The notes: generated by a model from the letters alone, not told the origin. Positions 42,411-53,745 are shown, counted from the first letter of the stretch. The stretch: DNA of 64,000 nt from Isoetes taiwanensis (GCA_021234155.1 JAJEKV010000008.1:23095106-23159105); one strand, 5' to 3'. Numbers and translations: made by a program.

Positions 42411-45400
42411 CATGAGTGGTCTTCTGGCCACGGAAATTGGTCCCCAGGGCAATGTCGACGTTCTGAGTCCATTGGCAGAGCCAAATCGCGGTTCCGAAGA
42501 AAGGAGGTCGCCCGTCCATCCCCAGGGCCTTGGGGAGAGGAAATTCGGGGCAAGCAACTTCCGGGGGGATTTTAGGGTCCGTGCTCTGGCGTCAACACTC
42601 CCACTCCACGTCAAGTCACGGCGCAAGGTCCCGGCCGAATCTGACAAGGAGAGGGCCTCCGAAACGTAAACCCTGTGGGTTGCCAGGTTCTAGAAGGGTT
42701 TGCGTTTTGGGGGTCGAGTCTTGGTCTTTTGCAGTTGGGACCTAGCCCGGAAGCTGAGGCCGAGAACACAGAGCAAGGGGAACTGACGGAACGGAGTTTG
42801 GGCATGTCCTCCTCCCGATGTGGCAAGTAGAAGTCGGGGGGCGCTTTTGCAGTGGCAAGACATTCATAAATTCGTAATTAATGCATTGTACAAAAATAAA
42901 TTCTGATTTTTTGCCAGCCGGATTCCTAATTCATCTCCAGCACACAGCCCAATTTTCAGAATTTTTGGAGAAGGTCTAGGTCAAAGGGTTAGCATTAGAA
43001 CGGTCGGGGTAGCCCGTTGCGGGGCAACCGAGCTGGCACCTTTTCCCAAGTCAAACGAGGCCAGGACCTTGCAGGGATCCCTCACAATAGGGGAGCTTCC
43101 GGACCCCAGGAGGCGGGATCCAAAAAAGTTCCCGAGGCAGCCCTTCCTGGCAGCGCTCCCCCGGGGGGCCGCACGCTAATGACCACCCTCCCGGAGCCCG
43201 GTTCCCCTATCCGACCGTTGGATCCTCCGTTCAGGGGCCCCTCTTCGGGAAGGCCCAAAAGATTCTAGATCGGTCCGGGAGAACTTGTCAAACCGCGGGG
43301 CGTCCTGAGGTCGGCCTTGTAGAAACCGCAGTGTCTCGTTCGGGCTCCGGGGAGGCTCCGGGATGGCAAATCGACCTAACAAGTCGTCCGAAATGGTGAA
43401 ATTACCCTAGGGAGCAAGTTATAAGGTCGGTTTTGCAAAAGAAAGATACACTCACGCCCTCCACGACAGTATCCCGCATCCACATCCTAGGCCAATTGAC
43501 TACGAGTGTGATGGACGTGAGCTACTTTGGTGCTTCTTGGAGGTCGGGTGGTCTTCTGGCCACGGAACTGGTCCCCAGGGCAATGACGACGTTCTGAGTC
43601 CATTGGCAGAGCCAAATCGCAATTCCGGAGAGGGGAGGTCGCCCGTCCGTCCCCAGGGCCTTGGAGAGAGGAAATTCGGGGCAAGCAGCTTCCGGGGGGA
43701 TTTTAGGGTCCATGCTCTGGCATCAACACCCCCACTCCACGTCAAGTCACGGTGCAAGGTCCCGTTCGAATCTGACAAGGAGAGGACCTCCGAAGCGTAA
43801 ACCCTGTGGGTTGCCAGGTTCTAGAAAGGTTTGCGTTTTGGGGGCCGAGTCTTGGTCTGTTGCAGTTGGGACCTGGCCGAGAAGTTGCGGCCGAGAACTC
43901 GGAGTAAGGGGAACTGACGGAACGAAGTTTGGGCCTGTCCTCCTCCCGATATGGCAAGTAGAAGTCGGGGGGTGCTTTTGCACTGGCAAAACATTCATAA
44001 ATTCGTAATTAATGCATTGTACGAAAATAAATTCTGATTTTTTGCCAGCTGGATTCCTAATTCGTCTCCAGCACACAGCCCAATTTTCGGAATTTTCGGA
44101 GAAGGTCTAGGTCAAAGGGTTAGCATTAGAACGGTCGGGGCAGCCCGTTGCGGGGCAACCGAGCTGGCACCCTTCCCCAAGTCAAACGAGGCCAAGACCT
44201 TGCAGGGATCCCTCACAATAGGGGAGCTTCCGGACCCCAGGAGGCGGGATCCAAAAAAGTTCCCGAGGCAGCCCTTCCTGGCAGCGCTCCCCCGGGGGGC
44301 CGCACGCTAATGATCACCCTCTCGGAGCCTGGTTCCCTTATCCGACCGTTGGATCCTCCGTTCAGGGGCCCCTCTTCGGAAAGGCTTAAAAGATTCCAGA
44401 TCGGTCCGGGATAACTTGTCAAACCGCGGGGCGTCCTGAGGTCGCCCTTGTAGAAACCGTAGTGTTTTGTTGTTCGGGCACCGGGGAGGCTCCGGAATGG
44501 CAAATTGACCCTCCCAAGTTGTCCGGAATGGCGAAATTACCCTAGGGAGCAAGTTACAAGGTCGGTTTTGCAAAAGAAAGAAACACTCACACCCTTAGTG
44601 TTTTATTGTTCGGGCACCGGGGAGGCTCCGGAATGGCAAATTGACCCTCCCAAGTTGTCCGGAATGGCGAAATTACCCTAGGGAGTAAGTTACAAGGTCG
44701 GTTTTGCAAAAGAAAGAAACACTCACACCCTCCACGACAAGATAAATGATCCATATCCTAACGCCAATTGACTACGAGTGTGATGGGCGGAGCTACTTTG
44801 GCGCTTCTTGGAGGTCGGGTGGTCTTCGCCACGGAACTTGGTCCCCAGTGGCAACGCCGATGTTCTCGAGTCCATTGGCAGAGCCAAATCGCGATTCCGG
44901 AGAGGGGAGATCGCCTGTCCGGCCCCCGGGCCTTGGGGAGAGGAAATTCGAGGCAAGCAGCCCGAGGGGATTTTAGGCTCGTGCTCGCTCAACACCCCCA
45001 CTCCACGCCAAGTCACTACAAGAAGGTCCCGACCGACCGACAAGGAGAGGGCCTCAAACGTAAACCCCGTGGAGTTGCCGTGTTCTAGAAGGGTTTGCTT
45101 TGCGTTTTGGGGGCCGAAGTCTTGGTCTCAAGCAATTGGGACGGCCTAGGAGAGCTGCGTAGAAAAAAACACCTGGCAAGGGGAACTGGCGGAACGGAGT
45201 TTGGGCCTGTCCTCCTCCGATGTGGCAAGTAGAAGTCGGGGCTTTTTAAAGTGGAAAGACATTCATAAATTCGTAATTAATGCATTGTACAAAAATAAAT
45301 TCTGATTTTTGCCACTGGATTCCTAATTCATCTCCGGCCACGACCCAAATTTTCGAATTTTCGGAGAAGGTCTAGGTCAAAGGGTTAGCATTAGAACGGT

Positions 45401-45596
45401 TCTTGGGCAACCGAGAGCTGGCACCCTTCCCCAAGTCAAACGAGGCCGGGACCTTGCGGGGATCCCTCACAAGGGGGAGCTTAGGACCCCGAAGGCCCAA
45501 AAGATTCCAGATCGGTCTGGGAGAACTTGTCAAACCGCGGGGCGTCCTGAGGTCGGCCTTGTAGAAACCGCAATGTTTTGTCGTTCGGGCATCGGG
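42411..45596. repeat. Three tandem copies of a ~1.13-kb GC-rich repeat
   Basis: Copies start at 42411, 43547 and 44818 with GGTCTTCTGGCCACGGAA or variants. The first period is 1136 bp; the second is 1271 bp, which is 1135 plus one 136-bp duplication. The third is shortened and more diverged. Each contains GCCAAATCGC, AACCCTGTGGGTTGCCAGG, CATTCATAAATTCGTAATTA and GGACCCCAGGAGGCGG. GC content is much higher than in the rest of the window. The many open frames on both strands repeat from copy to copy and look non-coding. Confidence 0.88.
44461..44732. repeat. 136-bp tandem duplication with two mismatches
   Basis: Units 44461-44596 and 44597-44732 start AGTGTTTT. G/A and C/T differences separate them. 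The first 1.13-kb copy has only one such segment. Confidence 0.9.
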
Positions 45597-45758
45597 GAGG
45601 CTACGGAATGGCCTTGGCTGGCTGGACCTTGACTTGGGATTGACCTTGGCTGGCTGGACGTTATACTTGGTCTAAGATTGCATTGAGAATATAAGCATCA
45701 TAACTACTAGAATGAAGCTAAATGGCATCGGGGAGGCTACGGAATGGCCTTGGCTGGC
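45588..45758. repeat. 136-bp-spaced duplication (35 bp copied)
   Basis: GGCATCGGGGAGGCTACGG at 45588 and 45724; copies agree to CTTGGCTGGC. Confidence 0.8.
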
Positions 45759-46189
45759 GGGGGGAGGGGAGGGGGAGGTTATCGCCTGACTGGAGTACGG
45801 GTCTTGGACACTCATGCTAGACACCATTTCTGGCGCGTGGAGCCTCCCTCACCGTCGCGACACGGTGCACAGTCCTGGTTGGATCTCACCCAGGCAAGGG
45901 TGCTCTTCTCCATCCAAGAGCGGTAACAAGAGTCTTTCAGGTAGTACCAGTAACATTTTTAGAGTTTTTGCTCTTTGTTTAGATTTGGTTGCTTGTGATG
46001 ATGGTTGTGTTTCAGTATCAAGGCGTATGGATAGAGAGAATGCCCCTGTTCAACGGATCCCTAAAGCTATTTGACATGGATGGCATAACTAACTTGTAAT
46101 GAACTGGTTTTGTTTCTCAGAAACAATTGTACCTTGATGAAAGATTGCTTCATAGTTTCTAAGTAGAACTTTTTTTAATGTGTCCGTAC

Positions 46190-46780
46190 CGCCTTGTTGC
46201 CCCCCTGGTCAAAGACTCGCCTTTTTTCGATGCACACTCTTTTAGTTATGCATTTTATTGCATTTATGCTTCATAAATTCGTAGTGTACGCATGGCATGG
46301 AATAAAATTATGGTTTTTGGTCAGCTGGCTTCCAGGGTCATCGCCAGCGTACAGGAAAATTTCCAAAATTTTCGGATAAGGTCCAGACCCAAGTGTTGGG
46401 GTTAGAACGGTCCGGGCAGCCCGTCGTTGGGCAAGCATGACTGGCACCCTTCCCCAAGTCAAACAAGACCAGGACTTTGAACGGCCACCTCACTAGAGGG
46501 GAGAGTCCCGTCCCCAGAAGACGGACCCCAAAAAAGTTCTCGAGGCAGCCTGTCCTGGCACCGCCCCCTGGGGGGACCGTATGCTAATGAACACTCTTCC
46601 GAAGCTCAGTTCCACTATCCGACCGTTGAATCCTCCGTTCAAGGACCCAGCTCCGAGCAGGACCAAAAAAATCCAAGATTGGTCCGGGAGAACCTGTCAA
46701 ACCGCGAAGCGTCCTGCGGGCGACCGTCCCCAGGAACGGCGATTCGACTTCGCTCATACAAATAATTGTTCTTTTCATGA
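46190..46780. repeat. Fourth, diverged copy of the GC-rich repeat
   Basis: From 46260 the order of phrases follows the 1.13-kb unit (CATAAATTCGTA, GGATAAGGTCCAG, GCCCGTCGTTGGGCAA, CTTCCCCAAGTCAAAC, CCGACCGTTGAATCCTCCG) at lower identity. It is separated from the third copy by 600 bp of other sequence. Confidence 0.75.
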
Positions 46781-46919
46781 CGATATTTCAGAGACGATAT
46801 TTCAAAAAACCAACTTCACGTTCTGGTAGATATATTTAGGCCACTAAAATTTTTGCTGGTAGTAATACATGCATGCCTCAGGACTGTCTAAATAAGCCTA
46901 GGGACAAACTTTAATGAGC

Positions 46920-47060
46920 ATCACATTTAAAAAAGACGTAAAAAAAAAATATAATGTCCATAACGTCGCTATAACAAAATACGTCGCGTAGACGTCGCAT
47001 GCGACGTAAAACCGTATGTATACCGTTTGAAATAACGTCGCATGCGACGCTCTGTAATTT
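46920..47060. repeat. Internal cluster of CACTA end-type motifs
   Basis: ACGTCGCTATAAC, TAGACGTCGCATGCGACGT and AACGTCGCATGCGACG lie close together, as in the element ends and at 42170-42370. The pair of internal clusters brackets the GC-rich repeats. Confidence 0.7.
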
Positions 47061-47679
47061 TTTCAAACCGCGGGCGGTTGGCTTTCTCGGAACTTTTTTT
47101 TGCGCTTCTTCTTCGAGCTTTTTTGGGCGATGAGAAAGAACTTAAAGTCTTGGGTTTGCAATCCTGAGCCAGAATTGAGGATGCTACTTAAGTATAAAGT
47201 GCCACTTATGAGCCCCTATGCTGAGGCATACGTGGGACGATGGGCTAATTCATGGCGAAGTGCAAAGGTCCGACGCAAAGATCACAAGATGGCCAGTAGC
47301 AGTCTCAAAGATGAACAGGTGAAGGAGTTAGATAGTCTTATCCATGGTGGGAGCTCTATTGGTACAGGGGCTAGATTATCATTACATGCTCATGATAAAT
47401 GTGCTGTATTTATTGACAGCATTCCTGTGGATGCTGCTGGAGTTGTAAAGTGCATTGGTAGTAAACAAGACTACCAGATATACCAAATCCAGATCTTCGG
47501 AATCCTGTACTTTAATCAAGATGACTATTATACTGGCATTGTGTGGAGAGGCCAAGATAGAGCTGCATCATGGTTGTTGGCTGACAAGTATATCCGTTTC
47601 AAGAGCCCAAGTCCAGCATTGGCCACACCCCTTGGACTTGCCCCTGAGGTCTTTTGTGGAGATGAGCCACAGGGACCAA

Positions 47680-47955
47680 TGGTAGTCTTGCCATTCATGA
47701 ATGGAGGAACCTTTGCAGAATTACTTGACCATCTTCCGAGCCAATTCTCTTCTTATAGAAGATGGTCAAATGCAATACATAGTGATCCAAGAAGGGCTGA
47801 TATGAAGATAAGCGCAATGGTAGTCTTGCCATTCATGAATGGAGGAACCTTTGCAGAATTACTTGACCATCTTCCGAGCCAATTCTCTTCTTATAGAAGA
47901 TGGTCAAATGCAATACATAGTGATCCAAGAAGGGCTGATATGAAGATAAGTGGAG
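47680..47955. repeat. 138-bp tandem duplication
   Basis: GGTAGTCTTGCCATTCATG at 47681 and 47819. The offset is 138, divisible by three, so the frame stays open and 46 residues are doubled. It is the only clear case of this offset and may be the 136-bp type plus two inserted bases. Confidence 0.88.
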
Positions 47956-48038
47956 TGGAAAGCCAAAATGAGACTCGTGTATAAACGTCCCAAAAAATAG
48001 CTCTCGCTCTTGGCAAGGAGCGAATGCCCAAGTTGAAG

Positions 48039-48252
48039 AGCCGTTATACACTACAAGATGGAACGGTGCGATATCCTTGGTGGGAGAAGAGAGTTTTTAC
48101 ATCATCATCAGATGACCAAGCATCATGGGGGCATGAGATATCTGACATATATTCCCTGGGCTACATTTACGAGAAGCCGTTATACACTACAAGATGGAAC
48201 GGTGCGATATCCTTGGTGGGAGAAGAGAGTTTTTACATCATCATCAGATGAA
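48039..48252. repeat. 136-bp-spaced duplication (about 77 bp copied)
   Basis: AGCCGTTATACACTACAAG at 48039 and 48175; copies agree to CATCATCAGATGA. Confidence 0.88.
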
Positions 48253-48609
48253 GCACATTGGACATCATCCAACATATGAAGGTCCAAATGATGATGGATA
48301 GAGAGCTGGTGCACATCGCCCATCTATTGTTCGCATCATCGATGTGTTCAAAACAACAGGGCTTTCTTCTGATATAGTTGTGAGAGAAAGACGACATATG
48401 AAGTGTGGTAATCCACTTGAGATGGCTAAGCTACTGTTAAATGCTTGCAAGAAGTGATTAATATAATTTTGTCTTCCTATTTGAGGCTTGTTGCAACAAA
48501 TAAATGTTTTTTATTCAAAATTACTAATGAAAAAAGTAATTTATTAATCAAAAAAATTATTATTAATGGTAAATAAATTAGTAATCATAACTTGTAGATA
48601 AATTTTGTC

Positions 48610-48870
48610 TTCCTATTGTCAAACCCTAGGTTTTGTGTGCTACATCATCAAACCCTAGATTGTAAATGCCATGTGGCACAATCTAGGGTTTGATGATGTG
48701 GCACACGCAAGCTAGGGTTTGATGACATGGCACTTACTATGATGTGGCAATACGAAGTCGCCACGTGACACAACCTAGGGTTTGATGATGTGCCACAGAC
48801 AATGTAGGGTTTTATGATGTGGCACTAAATGATGTGGCACACGCAAGCTAGGGTTTGATGACATGATGAT
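48610..48870. repeat. TAGGGTTTGATGATGTGGCAC short tandem repeats
   Basis: Irregular ~40-60-bp units built from CTAGGGTTTGATGA and ATGTGGCAC. Two copies of ATGATGTGGCACACGCAAG are exactly 136 bp apart (48693 and 48829), possibly another of the fixed-offset set. Confidence 0.8.
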
Positions 48871-49045
48871 ACATGGCCTGATAATATGGCAACCTAGAGT
48901 TCGATATGCACCCCATACATATATACGAGATACTTTTCTAATATAAATAAGAAGATAAGAGTATAAATTTAGGTATTTATTCAAAGACACTTGTTCAAAG
49001 CTTTTCTCTTGCTAATTCTCGTTGTTCAAATTAATATATATAGTT

Positions 49046-51464
49046 ATGGCAGAGGCTCAATTCTTAGCGGTTTTCCTCATTGTGGCCCTCTTTCTGCTGA
49101 TGCAATATTCATGGCATTATGCGTCCCCCCCTCCGCCCCCGGTCAAGAAGGTCAAGACTGCAGTAAGTCTGCCGGGGCTCATTGGTAGCACATTTCAAAC
49201 CATCAAAATACTATTTATCATCTGTATGGTTTGTAAGTATTATTCTATTATTGCAACCATATCATTCATGGTTATCAAATGTTTCTCTCATAATTTCTTT
49301 TGATCTAGGTGTGCTATTTTTCTCGGCGATGAATAAAGGTAATCGCAATCGTACGGAGAATGACGAAGACGAAGGTAAGTATTTATATAGTTTTTATATG
49401 CTTTACCCTCTAATAGGTATGTAAGTTTATGCATGGAGTTTTAATTTGTTGTGTAGAAAAAAGGGAAGAGTTTAGACAAAATAGGAGGAGGACTCCACGA
49501 GGTAGGGGCAATCGTGCTGATGTTCGAAGCAGCCAACCTCCACCTGTCACTACAGCAGCAGGCTTGGGTATTAAGATAGCTTTTATAAAAATAATAAATA
49601 AATGGATTTTTTTTGCGTGATATTTGTGCTTCTGCAGCTCCTCCGCGGCTCCCCGCCTTCCTCACAAACATGTCTCCCGCTGAGAGAGAACAAATTGCAG
49701 CATGCCTCTTTGACACCAACGCCAGTTAGGCAGCCTCCCGCAGACGTTCCAATTCCTATTCCCCATCGACATAGCGTTGATTATCGGCCTCCATGTTCTC
49801 GCGAGAATATCGAGGTCGGTAGACGTAGTATGGACTCCCGTCCTAGGCAAGAGACGGGAATAGATTTTTCTGGTGCAAGGAACTTGGAGGGAGATTTCCC
49901 ATCGACATAGCGTTGATTATCGGCCTCCATGTTCTCGCGAGAATATCGAGGTCGGTAGACGTAGTATGGACTCCCGTCCTAGGCAAGAGACGGGAATAGA
50001 TTTTTCTGGTGCAAGGAACTTGGAGGGAGATTTCAACAGGTAAATATATATCCACTACGTACCAAACATTTCTTTGGTTGCAAAGATGTTAAAGATGCTC
50101 ATTCTCGCATTACTTCCGTGTCAAGAAGAAGTGGAGCAAGCGGACTCACAACGTTCAAGATCGCGGCGGCTTGGCCCCGAATATACCCGACTATCATAAT
50201 AATAATAATTTTTTGATGAAAGTTATGTGAACATATTATTTAAGATATCAACCTTAAATATTAGTACTTTGTCATCTAAATTTGTTGTTTTGTTCATTCT
50301 CTTCACTTAGAATAAATTGTAAAGTGCTCAAAAGTTTCCTATCGGGACGGGATATGTATATTGACGGTAGACATAAACACGCTTTTATATACCCACCATT
50401 TATGCTTCAGGGACGATCTTCCTAAGAGGGATGATGAGGGAAGTGTCTTTTATACTACACTGAGGGACGCGGTCTCAAATAATATCTCTCGTTTATGGCC
50501 TCCCCGCGGTATAGGGGAGTGGCCTGGCGCTTATGACCAACGCGAAATAGAGAGCGTCAAAAATAAAATGAAACAGAGTTTCCCAGAGATAGAAAAAACA
50601 AAGGGGTTTAACTGGAAGAAGCTCACTTCGATGATGGGCGAGCTTCTACGAAAAAGGAGGTACATGACCTAGTCATAGACTTGTTTTTATTATTTTAATA
50701 TTGTGTTGATCTATCGATTTATGTCAAAGGCAAAGAGTGGTCAGTGAACTGAAGACGACTTGCAAAAAAGTTGGAGGCGATTGGTCAAAAGTCCCTAAAC
50801 CACTTAATCTCCACAAGGAAGATATCAAGGTATTTCTTATTTTTTTTGCCATTCGTTCACTTTAACTTGTGATAATGTTGTGTGCCTTGCAATCAGATTG
50901 CATTCGAACGTGCAAAGGATCCAGAACAGAAACATAGAGCTCGGACTGACAAAGCAACTGCAAGTGAACGAACTCCGTCTCATTTGGGCTCCGGCGGTCG
51001 GAAAGGATTTCACCATAGATTCGTAAGAGCTATATTAGTTCACATTAATTTTAATAAGAACTTTAAATGTCATTAGCTAATACTCGTCGTATTGTCATAG
51101 ACCTGACTATACGGGTTTTCCCCTAGCAAGGATCACGTACAAATAGCCACTAGTCGTGGAGCTATTTATCTGTATCAACAGTTATACGAAGAGGGAACTG
51201 TCCCACATCACGGGAATGCCAATGTGCATTGCAGAAAATTATTATAATTCTATGAACTACATTAATGCCATATTCTTTTGGTTTTTATAGGAAGCAGTGG
51301 AGGAGATGAACCAAGCCCTAGACGAGGACGCGGGGCGGGGGGTCAGCGAGGGATCTGCAAACTATGGTGGAGAGCCATCCAATCACAACCCTGAAGCTGA
51401 GGGTCAGAGGCGTCCTCAAACTACTTACTCGGATGACTACTCCACCGAATCTGACAGAGATTAG
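49046..51464 (+). CDS. Second CACTA gene (TNPD / Transposase_24-like)
   Basis: Exon 1 (49046-49162) starts MAEAQFLAVFLIVALFLLMQ, a hydrophobic helix, and ends at a GTAAGT donor. Small exons follow (MNKGNRNRTENDEDE; KREEFRQNRRRTPRGRGNRA; MSPAEREQIAACL; VPIPIPHRHSVDYRPP). The main exons read RLWPPRGIGEWPGAYDQREI with TKGFNWKKLTSMMGELLRKR (to 50660). Next are VSELKTTCKKVGGDWSKVP and IAFERAKDPEQKHRARTDKA followed by HLGSGGRKGF, then TYSDDYSTESDRD and stop at 51464. The K..R......HxxGsr.F pattern is that of the En/Spm Transposase_24 family, whose products help bring element ends together. A hydrophobic N-terminus is unexpected for a nuclear protein. Exon joins are inferred. Confidence 0.65.
49762..50033. 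repeat. 136-bp tandem duplication in second CACTA gene
   Basis: Units 49762-49897 and 49898-50033 starting CCCATCGACATAGCG and ending GGGAGATTT; it doubles HRHSVDYRPPCSRENIEVG. Confidence 0.92.
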
Positions 51465-51639
51465 CTCTAGGCTAAAAGGGTGGATACTCCCCTTAACGAG
51501 TCTTTTGTGATTATTTAAAAATTTAAATACAATTCACGATTTGCAATTAAAAAAGAAGGTGACATGCCCTTTTGCTTCTTGTACATCATATTGTAATAAT
51601 TATCTAAGCCAAACATTTTCTTTATTTTTTTTTATTTTT

Positions 51640-52028
51640 TTTTCCCCTGACGTCGCATGCGACGTATCCACGTGGCCTTTTTATTGCCACATGGATTTTT
51701 CATTACACGTGGCTTTCTTTAATTACACGTGGATTTTGAATTTTTTTTTACTTGACGTCACATGCGACGTATACACGTGGCTTTTTAAAGCACACGTGGA
51801 TTTTTTTGATATTCCACGTAAATATTTTTATAACTAGTACACGTGGCTGCGACGTCTAGTATATGCCGCTTGCGACGTCTGTGTCACGTCCGTGTCACGT
51901 CTACGTCACGTCTATGTAACGTCTGCAGACGTCGCATGCGACGCACGTCACATGCGACGTGTCTCCAGCGACGTCTGTGTCACGTCTGTGTCAGACGTCG
52001 CATAGACGTGACCCAGACGTCGCTAGAG
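51640..52028. repeat. Right subterminal repeats of CACTA element
   Basis: Palindromes GTCGCATGCGAC at about 51655 and 51932, the variant GTCACATGCGAC at 51760, and many ACGTCTGTGTCACGTC-type repeats and CACGTGG motifs, mirroring the left end. Confidence 0.85.
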
Positions 52029-52058
52029 ACGTCGCTAAATGACCTTTCTCTTGTTGTG

Positions 52059-53500
52059 AAATGGGTTATGAAATATTTGTTGACAGATGTGAATTTTCTA
52101 GACTATTAATGTTCATAAAATTATTGTATTGTTGTTGATATTGTTTCAAGTGGGATGTGAAATTTTTGTTGAGGGATATGGATTATCGAAACAACTAAAG
52201 CTCATACAAAAATTTCAAACAAAATACATAAACAAAATAAAGCAGCTTAAAATGACACAACACAGAGATATAGGGAGGTGCAATTAAGCTTGGCTTTATT
52301 TGTCAAATAAACGGTTGAAGTTCATATTCCAAACAGATAGAAAATAGAATAAAGCAGCTTAAAATGATGAAGCCTAGAGACTAAAAAGTGCCATGGAAAC
52401 TAGCTTTCTTTGTTTAATAGGATAGCAACAAATTTCCACAATACTAAGACTGTTCTCGAGGCCATGTAAACTATTTTGCATCTCTTATTGATACGTCTTG
52501 CTAATTTGGTGCAAAATATGCTCCCCATAGAAATCAACTTATGAATAAAAAAAAAACCCGTCTTCTCCAAGAGTGATGGTCCTATGTTGTCATAGAACCA
52601 TTGCATAAGTTTGGAACGTCTATTTTATTCCCATGAGACCTTTTTTACAGCCTATATATTTCGTCGATTCTAGGTTTTTCATCATCGGCCTTCCTCTTCA
52701 GCGTTCCTTCTTTGTGTTTTGTCTTCCTACTTTTTCCCTTATCTTTTCTGTAGGTAGGATGTGCCTACTTATCTTGTAGGTAGAATGCAACTGTAGATTG
52801 TAATGTTCCTTAGGTAAAATACTCCTCTATCTTTTCTGCCTAAGTTTGTTTTCTCCTTAGGTAAAATACTCCTCTATCTTTTCTGCCTAAGTTTGTTTTC
52901 TCCTTCCACGTTAGATTTCTATGTGTTATGTGTTTGGAGCCTAAGAGGTTGTTAGATTACTCTGTGTTTGGTTGGAGTCTAAGATGCCGAAGGAAGATCC
53001 TTTGGTTCTTATATCTTCATATGATTCTTTGAACTTTATGAGCTCTTCTTTATGACGAATCACCTTTTCGGTGCCATCTTTTCCATTTGCCCCATAAGTT
53101 GTTATTTCTTTTGGGTGCATGGTTCTTACACTTGTAATTTCTTCAACGCCCATGGATTGCCCATATAGTGGTCATAAGCTTCGGACCTGTGGTTTTCTCT
53201 AATATGTGTCGAATGCTTTAAACGAGTGCTTAGCCCAAAATGTCTTTTCGAACAACTTAATTTCTTTTGTTACAAACTACCTATTGCGCATGTAGCTTTG
53301 CAAGAAATTCAATTGCTCTGATCTAGCACTACTTCTAGAGCTTCTTTCCAGGCACAACCCTTTTTGGGCAAAGAATCCGGCTGTTATCGGCCCTAGCTAG
53401 CCAGTGTTATCTGTTCAAAACAAAAAACTCTTCCTATTCTACATGCCCTTTTTTGGATCAGGATCTTTGTTCAAACAACTCCAGTTCTGCATCTTGCTGT
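52059..53500. other. AT-rich flank of CACTA element, no gene
   Basis: 52118-52245 repeats the left flank (GTTGAGGGATATGGATTA). A second, weaker copy starts at 52071 (AAATATTTGTTGACAG), so the flank itself is a short tandem repeat. A 47-bp tandem duplication (CCTTAGGTAAAATACTCC) lies at 52808-52901. No coding sequence recognised. Confidence 0.6.
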
Positions 53501-53504
53501 CGCC

Positions 53505-53745
53505 AAATCTGCTGTGGCAAACCCTTATAAATCCAGTTTATCTTGCGGGAGATCTGGCTCTTCATAGCTGTGGCAAACTCTTATAAATCCCAGCTTATCT
53601 GGCGGGAGATCTGGCTCTTCATAGCTACGGCAAACCCTTATAAATCCCTGTGGCAAACCCTTATAAATCCAGTCTTCATAGCTGTGGCAAACCCTTAAAA
53701 ATCCTATCTTATCTGGCGGGAGATCTGGCTCTTCATAGCCGTTCT
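53505..53745. repeat. TGTGGCAAACCCTTATAAATCC / GGGAGATCTGGCTC tandem repeats
   Basis: Four irregular copies of a ~57-114-bp unit. TGTGGCAAACCCTTATAAAT at 53513 and 53649 are exactly 136 bp apart, so one fixed-offset duplication may be laid over a natural tandem repeat. Confidence 0.75.

Larger units (their letters stand above)
47100..48454 (+). pseudogene. Protein-kinase-like frame carried by the CACTA element
   Basis: A 294-codon frame (47100-47984) reads LLKYKVPLMSPYAEAYVGRW, then GQDRAASWLLADKYIRF and GPMVVLPFMNGGTFAELLDH, which resembles the hinge of a kinase. Past two duplications, 48024-48251 reads QASWGHEISDIYSLGYIYE, like subdomain IX (SDIYSLG). Then at 48310-48454, after a frameshift, comes HRPSIVRIIDVFKTTGLSSD, like RP...I and the end of a kinase domain. 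The glycine loop, VAIK lysine, HRD and DFG are not visible, so any kinase identity rests on the C-lobe. It is doubled by the 138-bp and 136-bp duplications. It lies between the two transposon genes, same strand. It may be a transposon protein of another kind. Confidence 0.35.
35512..52058 (+). mobile_element. Complete CACTA (En/Spm) DNA transposon, 16.5 kb
   Basis: The left end starts CACAACAAGAGAATGG; the right end, reverse-complemented, starts CACAACAAGAGAAAGG. They agree at 29 of 30 positions through GTCATTTAGCGACGT. The 3-bp sequence AAA flanks both ends (35509-35511 and 52059-52061), the duplication size expected of the superfamily. Plant CACTA ends commonly read CACTACAAGAAAA, so the ends fit with one changed core base. 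Subterminal regions are full of GTCGCATGCGAC palindromes. Inside lie a TNP2-type gene, a SET-like domain, GC-rich tandem repeats, a kinase-like frame and a second transposon gene, all on the plus strand. Eleven fixed-offset (136-138 bp) duplications lie within it, so the real length is somewhat shorter. Stops and frameshifts suggest it is no longer autonomous, though some may be errors. Confidence 0.92.

Noticed and set aside
42282-45149. Many 60-115-codon frames on both strands
   Set aside because: The same peptides recur in each copy of the GC-rich 1.13-kb repeat on both strands, as expected for non-coding GC-rich DNA.
47100-47984. Calling the 294-codon frame a functional protein kinase
   Set aside because: The glycine loop, catalytic lysine, HRD and DFG motifs are not visible; only C-lobe-like phrases are.
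53551-53745. GGGAGATCTGGCTC copies as fixed-offset duplications
   Set aside because: Their spacing is 114 bp or less, which fits a natural tandem repeat; only the TGTGGCAAACCC pair has the 136 offset.
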